Shown here piece by piece: positions 35,557 through 43,930 of a stretch of DNA of 64,000 nucleotides. A program made the translations under genes and the position numbers. Within the stretch, counting starts at the first letter, position 1. Each line of letters begins with the position of its first letter. The notes under the pieces were generated by a model. That model ran no database searches, was not told where the DNA came from, and was given only the letters and a program-made list of their open reading frames with translations. The DNA is from DASSQJ01 sp963773655 (lineage in GTDB: Bacteria > Actinomycetota > Actinomycetes > Actinomycetales > Dermatophilaceae), in contig CAVZBX010000003.1 of NCBI GenBank assembly GCA_963773655.1, positions 757,790 through 821,789 of the forward strand, written 5' to 3'.

Positions 35557-37415
35557 GAAAGCTCCTCGAAGGTCTGCGAGATGGCGTCGGCGAGCTCGAC
35601 GGTGGTGAACGGCAGGCCGCGGACCGCCGTGTGCGAACGGACGTCGACGAGGAACTCGGCCCGCAGCAGCAGGGCGAGCTGACCGAGGTTCATCTCGGGG
35701 ACGACGACCCGCTCGTACCGGCGCAGCACGTCGCCGAGGTTCGCGGGGAAGGGGTTGAGGTGGCGCAGGTGGGCCCGCGCCACCGGGCGGCCGGAGTTGC
35801 GGACCACCCGGGCCGCGGCGGCGACCGGTCCGTAGGTGGAGCCCCAGCCGAGGACGAGCACCCGGGCCTCGCCGCTCGGGTCGTCGACCTCGAGGTCGGG
35901 TACCTCGATGCCGGCGATCTTCGCCTGGCGCAGGCGCACCATCCGGTCGTGGTTGTCGGGGTCGTAGGAGATGTCACCGGTGACGTCGGCCTTCTCGATG
36001 CCACCGATGCGGTGCTCGAGCCCGGGTGACCCCGGCACGGCCCACGGGCGCGCGAGGGTCTCGGGGTCGCGCAGGTAGGGGTGGAAGACCGGCTCGCCCG
36101 CGGCGTCGACCGCGTTGGTCTCGGTCGCGAGGTCGACGTTGAGGTCGGGGAGGTCCTCGACCGACGGCACCGACCACGGCTCGGACCCGTTGGCGAGGTA
36201 GCCGTCGGAGAGCAGGAGGACCGGCGTGCGGTACCGGGTGGCGATGCGGACGGCGTCCATCGCGGCGTCGAAGCAGCCGGCGGGCGTGCACGGTGCGATG
36301 ACGGGCACCGGCGACTCGCCGTTGCGGCCGAACATCGCCTGGAGCAGGTCGGCCTGCTCGGTCTTCGTCGGCAGCCCGGTGGAGGGCCCGCCGCGCTGGA
36401 TGTCGACGACGACGAGCGGGAGCTCGAGGGAGACCGCGAGGCCGATCGTCTCGGACTTCAGCGCGAGCCCGGGGCCGGACGTCGTGGTCACCCCGATCGC
36501 CCCCCCGTAGGACGCGCCCAGCGCGATGCCGATCCCCGCGATCTCGTCCTCGGCCTGGATGGTGGTGACCCCGTGGCGCTTGAGCGCGGCGAGGGCGTGC
36601 AGCACGTCGGAGGCCGGGGTGATCGGGTACGAGCCGAGCAGGAGCGGCCGACCGGCCCGGTGCGCCGCCGCGGTGAGTCCGAGCGCCAGCGCGGTGTTGC
36701 CGGTGACGTTGCGGTAGGTGCCGGGGGGCATGACCGCCGGGGCGACGACGTACGAGGAGGCGAACTCCTCGGTGGTCTCGCCGTAGTTCCACCCGGCGCG
36801 CAGCGCGGTGAGGTTGGCCTGGAGGAGCTCGGGCCGGGCGCCGAACTTCTTCTCGAGGAACGTCTCGGTGCCGGTCGTGGGGCGGGTGTACATCCAGGAG
36901 AGCAGGCCGAGGGCGAACATGTTCTTCGCCCGCTCCTTCTCCTTGCGGCTCAGCCCGTCGAACGCCGCGAGGGCCTCGACGGTGATCGAGGTGAGCGACA
37001 CCGGGTGCACGAGCCAGGAGTCCAGGCTGCCGTCCTCGAGCGGGTTGGCGGCGTAGCCGACCTTGGCGAGGTTGCGCTTGGTGAAGCTGTCGGCGTCGAC
37101 GATGATGCTGGCCCCGCGCGGGAGGTCGCCGAGGTTGGCCCTGAGCGCGGCCGGGTTCATCGCCACGAGGACGTCGGGCGCGTCGCCCGGAGTGAGGACG
37201 TCGTGGTCGGCGAAGTGCAGCTGGAAGCTGGAGACGCCGGGCAGCGTGCCCTGTGGGGCGCGGATCTCGGCGGGGAAGTTGGGCAGCGTCGACAGGTCGT
37301 TGCCGACGGCGGCGGTGTCCGAGGTGAAGCGGTCGCCGGTGAGCTGCATCCCGTCGCCGGAGTCGCCGGCGAAGCGGATGACGACCCGGTCGAGGGTCTG
37401 GACGGTGCTGGTCAC
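35553..37415 (-). CDS. korA: 2-oxoacid:ferredoxin oxidoreductase subunit alpha (gamma-alpha fusion)
   Basis: Fused gamma and alpha subunits as in actinobacterial KorA. The gamma domain (about residues 10-190) begins VVIRFAGDSGDGMQLTGDRF and contains RAPQGTLPGVSSFQ. The alpha domain holds GSYPITPASDVLHAL, QAEDEIAGIGIALGASYGG, TTSGPGLALKSE and QRGGPSTGLPTKTEQADL. GTG 37415 gives 620 residues. An ATG at 37481 would add 22 weakly conserved residues, and TACGTA just upstream of that ATG would put the transcript start inside the extension, so the shorter form is preferred. Divergent from nuoA2. Confidence 0.92.
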   Translation of the reverse strand: MTSTVQTLDRVVIRFAGDSGDGMQLTGDRFTSDTAAVGNDLSTLPNFPAEIRAPQGTLPGVSSFQLHFADHDVLTPGDAPDVLVAMNPAALRANLGDLPRGASIIVDADSFTKRNLAKVGYAANPLEDGSLDSWLVHPVSLTSITVEALAAFDGLSRKEKERAKNMFALGLLSWMYTRPTTGTETFLEKKFGARPELLQANLTALRAGWNYGETTEEFASSYVVAPAVMPPGTYRNVTGNTALALGLTAAAHRAGRPLLLGSYPITPASDVLHALAALKRHGVTTIQAEDEIAGIGIALGASYGGAIGVTTTSGPGLALKSETIGLAVSLELPLVVVDIQRGGPSTGLPTKTEQADLLQAMFGRNGESPVPVIAPCTPAGCFDAAMDAVRIATRYRTPVLLLSDGYLANGSEPWSVPSVEDLPDLNVDLATETNAVDAAGEPVFHPYLRDPETLARPWAVPGSPGLEHRIGGIEKADVTGDISYDPDNHDRMVRLRQAKIAGIEVPDLEVDDPSGEARVLVLGWGSTYGPVAAAARVVRNSGRPVARAHLRHLNPFPANLGDVLRRYERVVVPEMNLGQLALLLRAEFLVDVRSHTAVRGLPFTTVELADAISQTFEELS

Positions 37416-37482
37416 GAAGTGTCCCGGGTGTCGCTGGTCGGTGAGCCGGTCCGCGGGTGCCGCGGGCGCAGCACCCTCCATC

Positions 37483-37513
37483 GTACGTACTCGCGCGCGG
37501 GCATGGGGCCCGC
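37483..37513. promoter_or_regulatory. Two palindromes in the korA-nuoA2 divergent region
   Basis: GTACGTAC (37483-37490) is a perfect 8-bp palindrome. GCGGGC (37497-37502) and GCCCGC (37508-37513) form a perfect inverted repeat around five bases. They lie between korA and nuoA2 and could be operators. No Rex-like site is seen here. Confidence 0.4.
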
Positions 37514-37574
37514 ATCCCGTGGAGCGGTTCGGACGGCCCGCCGGTCCTCACCGGCTGGCACCGCCGCCGGCCGC

Positions 37575-37586
37575 TAGTCTCGTGGC
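37575..37586 (+). promoter_or_regulatory. Leaderless -10 box for nuoA2
   Basis: TAGTCT (37575-37580) is followed by six bases and ATG 37587. Confidence 0.5.
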
Positions 37587-37952
37587 ATGGAGGGCTACCT
37601 CGCGGTCGCGGCGGTCGTGCTGGCCGGGGTGCTGCTCGTGGCCGCGGCGATGCTCGTGCGCCGCCTCGTCGCCCCCCGTGCGGTCACCGAGGCGGGCCTG
37701 CGCACCTACGAGTCCGGGGTCGACCCGGTGGGCACCGGGTGGGCGCAGCACCAGGTGCGCTACGTCTCCTTCGCCTTCCTCTACGTCGTCATCGCCGTCG
37801 ACGCCGTCTACCTCTTCCCCTGGGCGCTCGTGCTGCGCGACGCCGAGCTCGGGGTCGCCTCGCTCGTCGAGGTCGGCATCTTCGCGGCCGTCGTCCTGCT
37901 CGGGCTCGCCCACGCCGCCCGCCGCGGCCTGCTCCGCTGGGACCTGTCGTGA
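37587..37952 (+). CDS. nuoA: Complex I subunit A, second copy
   Basis: First gene of a partial second nuo cluster. The 121-residue, three-helix protein aligns with NuoA1, but the loop motif reads YESGVDP instead of YECG. The helix-2 acidic pair FDIEAVFLYP becomes IAVDAVYLFP, so the first Asp is Ala and the Glu is Asp. In E. coli both acidic residues matter for activity. The start is leaderless, and the stop overlaps the nuoB2 GTG. The gene is divergent from korA. Confidence 0.88.
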   Translation: MEGYLAVAAVVLAGVLLVAAAMLVRRLVAPRAVTEAGLRTYESGVDPVGTGWAQHQVRYVSFAFLYVVIAVDAVYLFPWALVLRDAELGVASLVEVGIFAAVVLLGLAHAARRGLLRWDLS

Positions 37953-38530
37953 GCGTCGACCTGCCGATGCCGCGGGTCGGGCCGGTCTCCGAGCACGCGC
38001 CCAAGCCCCTCCGCATCGTCCTGAACTGGGGCCGGCGGTACTCGCTGTGGGTCTTCAACTTCGGCCTGGCCTGCTGCGCCATCGAGTTCATCGCCACCTC
38101 GATGGGGCGCCACGACTTCATCCGGCTCGGCGTCATCCCGTTCGCACCCGGCCCCCGTCAGGCCGACCTCATGGTCGTGTCGGGGACCGTCACCGACAAG
38201 ATGGCGCCGGCCATCCGCCGGCTGTACGACCAGATGCCCGAGCCCAAGTACGTCATCTCGTTCGGGGCGTGCTCGAACAGCGGTGGCCCGTACTGGGACT
38301 CGTACTCGGTCACCAAGGGCGTCGACCAGCTGGTGCCGGTCGACGTCTACGTGCCGGGCTGCCCTCCCCGCCCGGAGGCGCTGCTCCAGGGGATCATCAC
38401 GCTGCAGGAGAAGATCGCGGCCGAGCGGCTCTCGGGGGCCGCCCTCGCCGCCCGGCGGCCGGGGCGCTACGCCGGGCACCGCACGGCCGCCGGGGGCGAG
38501 GTCACCCGCGACCTGGTCGCGAAGCCGTGA
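37949..38530 (+). CDS. nuoB: Complex I subunit B, second copy
   Basis: A 193-residue N2-cluster subunit. All ligands are kept: CC in GLACCAIEFI, Cys in SFGACSNSGG and Cys in PGCPPRPEA. It is about as similar in architecture to NuoB1 but has a different C-terminal tail. GTG 37949 overlaps the nuoA2 stop, and its own stop overlaps the GTG of a DUF2568-like membrane gene. With no NuoD in this cluster, its quinone-pocket partner must come from elsewhere. Confidence 0.92.
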   Translation: MSVDLPMPRVGPVSEHAPKPLRIVLNWGRRYSLWVFNFGLACCAIEFIATSMGRHDFIRLGVIPFAPGPRQADLMVVSGTVTDKMAPAIRRLYDQMPEPKYVISFGACSNSGGPYWDSYSVTKGVDQLVPVDVYVPGCPPRPEALLQGIITLQEKIAAERLSGAALAARRPGRYAGHRTAAGGEVTRDLVAKP

Positions 38531-38958
38531 GCGGCGCGGCGCCCCCGCCCGGCCCGGCGCACGACGCCACGGCCATCACCACCCCGGCGCTGCTCCTCCT
38601 CGCGGCGGTGGCGTTCGTCACCGAGGTCGCCCTCTTCGTCGGGGCCGGCGTCGTGGCGTACGAGCTGCTCGGGGACGGCGAGCGGTCCGTGGCGGGGTTC
38701 GCCTGGCTGGTCGCCGGAAGCACGGTCGTGGTCCTGTTCTGGGGGCTGTTCATGGCGCCCCGGTCCCGGCGGCGCCTCGGGACGGGGGCGCGCGTCGCCG
38801 TCGCCCTCCTGCTCTGCGCGGGGACGGCGCTCGGGCTGGTCGCCACCGGCTGGACGTGGTGGGGCTGGTTCGTCGGGGTCGCCGGGCTCGCGGTCGTGGC
38901 GGCCCAGGGGGTGCTCCCCGGACCCGGCGCGGAGCGGTCGCCCTCCGGCCCGACGTGA
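38527..38958 (+). CDS. DUF2568/YrdB-like small membrane protein inside nuo2 cluster
   Basis: A 143-residue protein with four predicted membrane segments: LLLLAAVAFVTEVALFVGAG, FAWLVAGSTVVVLFWGLFMAP, VAVALLLCAGTALGLVATG and a last helix ending VLPGPGAER. The WGLFMAPRS turn and helix spacing fit the YrdB/DUF2568 family as I know it; the match is moderate. It starts by GTGA overlap with nuoB2, so it is made together with complex I subunits. It sits where nuoC or nuoD would be expected but shows no similarity to either. A possible assembly or accessory factor; function unknown. Confidence 0.6.
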   Translation: MSGAAPPPGPAHDATAITTPALLLLAAVAFVTEVALFVGAGVVAYELLGDGERSVAGFAWLVAGSTVVVLFWGLFMAPRSRRRLGTGARVAVALLLCAGTALGLVATGWTWWGWFVGVAGLAVVAAQGVLPGPGAERSPSGPT

Positions 38959-39014
38959 ACCGCACCGGGGTCGACGCCGTCCCGGTCCTCGGGCCCTCAC
39001 CGGGCACTTCTCGG

Positions 39015-39027
39015 TAGGGTGCCGGGC
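39015..39027 (+). promoter_or_regulatory. Leaderless -10 box for nuoC2
   Basis: TAGGGT (39015-39020) lies seven bases before GTG 39028, after a 69-base gap. It suggests that nuoC2 to nuoN2 can be transcribed separately from nuoA2-B2. Confidence 0.45.
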
Positions 39028-39549
39028 GTGGCGGACGAGACTCGGGTGGTCGAGCCGGGCGGCTGGCGCGAGGCCGTGGCCGCGGCGCGCGCCGAGGGGT
39101 TCGCCTTCCTCGACTGGCTGAGTGCCGTCGACCGCACCCACGAGGAGCAGGTCCCCGGCTTCGACGTCGTCTGCCACCTCTACGACGTGTCCTCACCCGG
39201 GGCGCTGCGCGGCCTGCTGCTCAGCACCCGGGTGCCCGACGGCGAGCCGCTCGCCTCGGTCACCGGCGTGTTCCGCGGTGCGGCCTGGCACGAGCGCGAG
39301 ACCTTCGAGATGTTCGGCATCGACTTCGACGGGTTCGACGACGGCACCGGCCTCGGCATCCGGCCGCTGCTGCTGCCCGACGGGTTCGAGGGCACCCCGC
39401 TGCGCAAGTCCTTCCAGCTCGCAGCGCGCGCGTCCAAGCCGTGGCCGGGCGGCAAGGAGCCGGGGGAGGGCCACGAGTCCGCCCGAGCCCCGGGTCGGCG
39501 TCGTGTGCAGGCTCCGGGGGTCCCGCCGGCCGAGTGGGGCCCGCGATGA
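39028..39549 (+). CDS. nuoC: Complex I subunit C, second copy
   Basis: A 173-residue NuoC. The core signature WHERETFEMFGIDF is intact and the C-terminal LRKSFQL matches the family. It lacks the acidic N-terminal extension of NuoC1. A Pro/Arg-rich tail ends the protein. It is a NuoC domain only, with no fused NuoD part. GTG 39028 is chosen over GTG 39019 because of the -10 box. The stop overlaps the nuoH2 ATG directly, leaving no room for nuoD. Confidence 0.87.
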   Translation: MADETRVVEPGGWREAVAAARAEGFAFLDWLSAVDRTHEEQVPGFDVVCHLYDVSSPGALRGLLLSTRVPDGEPLASVTGVFRGAAWHERETFEMFGIDFDGFDDGTGLGIRPLLLPDGFEGTPLRKSFQLAARASKPWPGGKEPGEGHESARAPGRRRVQAPGVPPAEWGPR

Positions 39550-40502
39550 CGGCCCTCGACCTCGTGCTCCGCGCCGCGGCGGTGCTCGCCGCGTTCCTCG
39601 TCCTCCCCCTGCTCGTGGGGCAGGTCGAGCACAAGGTGATGGCGCACATGCAGGGCCGGCTCGGGCCGATGTACGCGGGCGGGTTCCACGGGTGGGCCCA
39701 GCTGGTCGCCGACGGCGTGAAGTTCGTCCAGAAGGAGGACATCACCCCGCGGGCCGCCGACCGGCGGGTGTTCCGGCTGGCGCCCGCCGTGGCGCTCGTG
39801 CCCTACCTCGTCGCGCTCTCGCTGGTGCCGGTGGCGCCGGGAGTGGCCGCCGTCGACGTGCCGGGCTCGGTGGTGCTGTTCCTCGCCGTCACCTCGGTCG
39901 GGGCGCTCGGCACCCTGATGGCCGGGTGGTCCAGCGGCAACAAGTACTCCCTCCTCGGCGGCCTGCGCGCGGCGGCCCAGCTCGTCTCCTACGAGCTGCC
40001 GCTCGTGCTCGCCGTCGCGTCGGTCGCCCTCGCGGGCGGCTCCCTCTCGCTCGTCGTCCTCGCCGACCGCTGGACGCCGTGGTGGCTGCTCTGGCAGCTG
40101 CCCGGGGCCGTGGTGTTCCTCGTCGCGGCCGTGGCCGAGCTGCAGCGGCCCCCGTTCGACATGCCGATCGCCGACGCCGAGCTCGTCCTGGGGGCGTGGA
40201 CCGAGTACACCGGCCTGCGCTTCGCCTTCTTCCTCCTCGCCGAGTACGCGGGCATCGTCGTCGTGTCGCTGCTCTTCGCGGTCCTCTGGCTCGGGGGCTG
40301 GCACGGGCCGGCGCCCGACACCCTCGGCTGGCTGTGGACCCTGCTCAAGGGCCTGGTCGTCGCCGTCGCCGTGATCTGGGTGCGGGTCTCGTGGCCTCGG
40401 CTGCGGGAGGACCAGCTGCAGCGCCTCGCCTGGCTGTGGCTGGTGCCGCTCGCCGTCCTCCAGCTCGTGCTGACCGCTGCCGGGGTGGTGATGGGCTGGT
40501 GA
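39546..40502 (+). CDS. nuoH: Complex I subunit H, second copy
   Basis: A 318-residue, eight-helix subunit without the long tail of NuoH1. Motifs are VEHKVMAHMQGRLGPMYAG and the quinone loop AELQRPPFDMPIADAELVLG, followed by TEYTGLRFAFF. Compared with ETNRLPFDLAEGEGEL in NuoH1, the first loop Glu is Ile and the second is Asp; only the third Glu is kept. Overlaps on both sides (ATGA with nuoC2, GTGA with nuoI2) confirm the operon. Confidence 0.9.
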   Translation: MTALDLVLRAAAVLAAFLVLPLLVGQVEHKVMAHMQGRLGPMYAGGFHGWAQLVADGVKFVQKEDITPRAADRRVFRLAPAVALVPYLVALSLVPVAPGVAAVDVPGSVVLFLAVTSVGALGTLMAGWSSGNKYSLLGGLRAAAQLVSYELPLVLAVASVALAGGSLSLVVLADRWTPWWLLWQLPGAVVFLVAAVAELQRPPFDMPIADAELVLGAWTEYTGLRFAFFLLAEYAGIVVVSLLFAVLWLGGWHGPAPDTLGWLWTLLKGLVVAVAVIWVRVSWPRLREDQLQRLAWLWLVPLAVLQLVLTAAGVVMGW

Positions 40503-41203
40503 GCGAGCAGGAGCGCAGCACCGGGGACCGCCGCGGCCGGGGCGGGGTGCCCGGCGTGCTCAAGGGGCTGGTCGCCACCGCCCGCACCGCGCTGCGTCCC
40601 TCGCACACCGCCGAGTACCCGGACGTGCCACCCGCCCTGCCCCCCCGCAGCCGCGGCGTCATCGCGCTGCTCGAGGAGAACTGCACCTCGTGCATGCTCT
40701 GCGCCCGCGAGTGCCCGGACTGGTGCATCTACATCGACTCCCACAAGGAGACGGTGCCCGCGAGCACGCCCGGGGGCCGGGAGCGCCAGCGCAACGTCCT
40801 CGACCGCTTCGCCATCGACTTCTCGCTGTGCATGTACTGCGGCATCTGCGTCGAGGTGTGCCCGTTCGACGCCCTCTTCTGGAGCCCCCAGTTCGAGTAC
40901 GCGGAGACCGACATCCGCGACCTGCTCCACGAGAAGGAGCGACTGGGGGACTGGATGGCCACGGTCCCGCCACCGCCCGCCCTCGACGAGCGGTCCGCCG
41001 AGCCGGCCGAGGTCGCCGCCGCCTCCCGCCCCCCACGGGGCACCGGGCCCGTCGGCGGGGGCGCCGCCGGGGCACGGCCACCCCGGACCGTGCGTCCGCG
41101 CACCGTGACCAGGGCCGGCGGGGACCGGCCGGAGGCCGGTGCGGCACCGGCGGAGGGGGAGCCGGCCGCGGCGCCCGAGCCGCCCACCGAGGACCCCTCG
41201 TGA
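40499..41203 (+). CDS. nuoI: Complex I subunit I, second copy
   Basis: A 234-residue 8Fe ferredoxin-like subunit. CTSCMLCARECPDWC and CMYCGICVEVCPFDA provide ligands for two [4Fe-4S] clusters. The C-terminal 75 residues are Pro/Ala/Gly-rich and probably disordered. With NuoE, F and G absent from the cluster, this would be the natural entry point for electrons from a ferredoxin or another donor. GTG 40499 overlaps nuoH2, and the stop overlaps the nuoJ2 GTG. Confidence 0.9.
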   Translation: MSEQERSTGDRRGRGGVPGVLKGLVATARTALRPSHTAEYPDVPPALPPRSRGVIALLEENCTSCMLCARECPDWCIYIDSHKETVPASTPGGRERQRNVLDRFAIDFSLCMYCGICVEVCPFDALFWSPQFEYAETDIRDLLHEKERLGDWMATVPPPPALDERSAEPAEVAAASRPPRGTGPVGGGAAGARPPRTVRPRTVTRAGGDRPEAGAAPAEGEPAAAPEPPTEDPS

Positions 41204-41739
41204 CCGCCCTCGACACCGCCTTCGCCGCCTCTGCGGTGGTGGCCGTCGTCGGTGGCCTGTTCGCGGTGACGACGCGCCACGTCGTCCACGCGGCGCTGTG
41301 GCTGGTGCTCGCGCTGCTCGGCGTCGCGGGCTCGCTGCTCGTGCTCGGCGCCGAGCTCGTCGCCCTCGTCCTCGTGCTCGTGTACGTCGGGGCCGTCGTC
41401 GTCCTGGTCCTCTTCGCGCTGATGCTCACCCGTGCCCCCATCGGCCCGGACCTCGCCCACGCGGTGCCGGTGTGGCGTTCGCTCGGTGCCGGCCTGCTCG
41501 GTGCGGCCACCGCGGCCCTGCTCCTCTCGGTGCTCCTGCCCCTGGCGGGCACCGACCCGGTGGAGCGCGCCGAGGTCACCTCCACCCAGGTGGCGGGCCG
41601 GCTGTTCGGCACCTGGGTGTGGCCGTTCGAGCTGCTCAGCCTCCTGCTCCTCGCCGCCCTCGTGGCGGCGCTCGCCGTCTCGCGGGTGGGCCGCGGCACC
41701 GGCACGGCGGGGGCGGCCGGGACGGGAGCCGGCGGATGA
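41200..41739 (+). CDS. nuoJ: Complex I subunit J, second copy
   Basis: A 179-residue, five-helix membrane subunit. The helix-3 region VALVLVLVYVGAVVVLVLFALML matches NuoJ. It lacks the long hydrophilic tail of NuoJ1 and ends in a short Gly/Ala stretch. GTG 41200 overlaps nuoI2, and the stop overlaps the nuoK2 ATG. Confidence 0.88.
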   Translation: MTALDTAFAASAVVAVVGGLFAVTTRHVVHAALWLVLALLGVAGSLLVLGAELVALVLVLVYVGAVVVLVLFALMLTRAPIGPDLAHAVPVWRSLGAGLLGAATAALLLSVLLPLAGTDPVERAEVTSTQVAGRLFGTWVWPFELLSLLLLAALVAALAVSRVGRGTGTAGAAGTGAGG

Positions 41740-42044
41740 TCCACCTCGCCGGGCCGTACCTGCTCGCCGCCGTCCTCGTCGGCCTCGGGGTCGCGGGGAT
41801 CACGGTGCGCCGCAACGCCGTCCTGCTCCTCGTCGGCGTGGAGCTGGTGCTGTCCGGCGGCCTCGTGCTCCTCGTGGCCACCCAGGCCGCCGGAGGCGAC
41901 CGGTGGGCGTCCGGCAGCGTGCTCCCGCTCTTCGTCATCACGATCGCGGCGGCCGAGGTGGTCGTCGCGCTCGCCGTCGTCCTCGCCGCCTTCCGCTCCC
42001 GGGGGACCATCGACCTCGACGAGCGCAGCGGGGAGGCCCCGTGA
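41736..42044 (+). CDS. nuoK: Complex I subunit K, second copy
   Basis: A 102-residue, three-helix subunit with both conserved glutamates, in VGVELVLSGGLVLL and IAAAEVVVALAVV. The proton-path residues of this subunit are therefore intact. ATG 41736 overlaps nuoJ2, and the stop overlaps the nuoL2 GTG. Confidence 0.9.
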   Translation: MIHLAGPYLLAAVLVGLGVAGITVRRNAVLLLVGVELVLSGGLVLLVATQAAGGDRWASGSVLPLFVITIAAAEVVVALAVVLAAFRSRGTIDLDERSGEAP

Positions 42045-43930
42045 TCCCCTGGGTGCTCGTGCTCGTGCCCGCCGCCGCCGCGGGGCTCGGGCTGCTCCTG
42101 CGCGACGACGACCGCCTGGCCCGGGCCACCGCCCTCGTGGGCGGCTCGTTCGTCCTCCTCGCCGCCGCCGTGTCGTGGGCCTCGACCCCGGACGTCGTCA
42201 CCGTCCCCGGCCCGGGCCTGGACGCCGGTGGCCTCGAGGTGCCGCTGGACCTGCTCTCGGGGCCCACCCGCGCGGCCCTCGCCTTCGTCGTCGCGCTGGT
42301 GACCCTCGCCGTGCAGGTGTACTCGGCCTGGTACCTGGAGACCGACGACCGCTACGGACAGTTCGCCGCCACCGTCTCGCTCTTCTCCGCGGCGATGCTG
42401 CTCGTCGTCCACTCCGGCGACCTCGTGCTCACCGTCGTCGGCTGGGAGGTCATGGGCTGGTGCTCCTACCTGCTCATCGGTCACTGGTCCCGGCGGCCGA
42501 GCGCCCGGCGCGCGGCGCACAAGGCCTTCCTCGTCACCCGCTTCGCCGACATCGGCTTCGTCCTCGGGGTCGTCGGCCTCGCCGCCGGTGCCGGCTCGAC
42601 CCGGCTCCAGGCCGTGCTCGACGCCTGGGCCCGGCCCACCGCATGCATCGAGGACGCGACCCTTGCGGGGATGACGGTGAGCGAGGCGCTCAGCACCTGC
42701 GCGGCGCCCGACCCGGTGCTGCGCTCGGTGCTCCTCTCCCTCGTCGTCGTCGGGGTGCTCGGCAAGTCGGCGCAGGTCCCGTTCCAGGACTGGCTCCCGG
42801 ACGCCATGGAGGGCCCGACGCCCGCGAGCGCCCTCATCCACGCGGCGACGATGGTGGCCGCGGGCACGGTGGTGCTCGCCGGCCTCTTCCCGCTGCTCGC
42901 CGTCAGCCCGAGCGCCCGCTGGTTCCTCGGCCTCGCCGCGGCGGTGACGATGCTGCTCGCGGCGGTGCTCGCCTTCGCCCAGAGCGACCTCAAGCGGATG
43001 CTGGCGTGGTCGACGGTGAGCCAGGTGGCCATCATGCTCGGGGCGGTGGCGTCCGCACCGTTCGAGGAGGGGCCGGCGTCGGGGCTGTTCCACCTGTGGT
43101 CGCACGCCCTGTTCAAGTCACTGCTCTTCCTCGCCATCGGCTGGGCGGGCCTGGTCGCGGGCGGGACCGCGGCCGCGACGCTGCGGGGCAGCGGCACCGC
43201 CGCTCCCGTGCTGCGCACGGCCTTCTCGTTCGGGCTGCTCTCGCTCGCCGGTGTGCCGCTCGTCGTCGGCGGCCTCTCCAAGGAGCACGTGTTCGCCACC
43301 GCCTGGGACGGCGCGGTGGCGGACGACGGTGGCCCGGGCGTGGTCGTCCTCGTCGCCCTGTTCCTCACCTCGGCGGTCACGGCCGCGTACGCCACCCGCG
43401 CCTACCTCGTCCTCACGGCGCACGTCCGGGCCCGGCCGGTGGCCGGTGCGGTGCCCGTCTGGGTCCTCGGCACCCTGGGCGTGCTCGTGGCCGGCACCGT
43501 GCTCGGCGGCCTGGTGCTGCTCACCGACGCCTTCCCCCTCGGCGGGGTCTCGCTGTGGTGGCTGCTGCTCACCGTGCTCGTCATCGCCGTCGGTGTCGCG
43601 GTGGCCCTGCGGGGTGGTTTCGACCGCGACCCCGCCGACGTCCTCGCCCGCCGGCTCGTGCCGCACGCCGACCGCGGCCTCGGCGCCGACGCCCTCTACC
43701 TGCGGGTCGTGGCGCGTCCGGTGGTGGCGCTCGCCCGGCTCGCCGCCCGCCTCGACACCGACGTCGTCGACGCCTACGTGCGCGGCACGGCCGTCGCGGC
43801 CCGGGTCGCCGGCTGGTCGGGTGGCCGCCTGCACCGCGGTGAGCGGCCGAGCGCCGCGGCGGGCCTCGTCCTCGGCGCTGTCGTGCTCCTCGGCGCCCTC
43901 GGGCTGGCGGGGGTGGCGGCGTGGTCGTGA
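42041..43930 (+). CDS. nuoL: Complex I subunit L, second copy
   Basis: A 629-residue antiporter-like subunit. The pumping residues are kept: Glu in VVGWEVMGWCSYLLIGHW, Lys in GKSAQVPFQDWLPDAMEGP and Lys in HALFKSLLFLAIGW. An insertion between helices (about residues 190-225, with three cysteines) is not seen in NuoL1. GTG 42041 overlaps nuoK2, and the end overlaps nuoM2. Confidence 0.92.
   Translation: MIPWVLVLVPAAAAGLGLLLRDDDRLARATALVGGSFVLLAAAVSWASTPDVVTVPGPGLDAGGLEVPLDLLSGPTRAALAFVVALVTLAVQVYSAWYLETDDRYGQFAATVSLFSAAMLLVVHSGDLVLTVVGWEVMGWCSYLLIGHWSRRPSARRAAHKAFLVTRFADIGFVLGVVGLAAGAGSTRLQAVLDAWARPTACIEDATLAGMTVSEALSTCAAPDPVLRSVLLSLVVVGVLGKSAQVPFQDWLPDAMEGPTPASALIHAATMVAAGTVVLAGLFPLLAVSPSARWFLGLAAAVTMLLAAVLAFAQSDLKRMLAWSTVSQVAIMLGAVASAPFEEGPASGLFHLWSHALFKSLLFLAIGWAGLVAGGTAAATLRGSGTAAPVLRTAFSFGLLSLAGVPLVVGGLSKEHVFATAWDGAVADDGGPGVVVLVALFLTSAVTAAYATRAYLVLTAHVRARPVAGAVPVWVLGTLGVLVAGTVLGGLVLLTDAFPLGGVSLWWLLLTVLVIAVGVAVALRGGFDRDPADVLARRLVPHADRGLGADALYLRVVARPVVALARLAARLDTDVVDAYVRGTAVAARVAGWSGGRLHRGERPSAAAGLVLGAVVLLGALGLAGVAAWS

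Noticed and set aside
38527..38958. Remnant of nuoD in the second cluster
   Set aside because: The protein is a four-helix membrane protein with none of the NuoD motifs (such as GPQHPSTHG).
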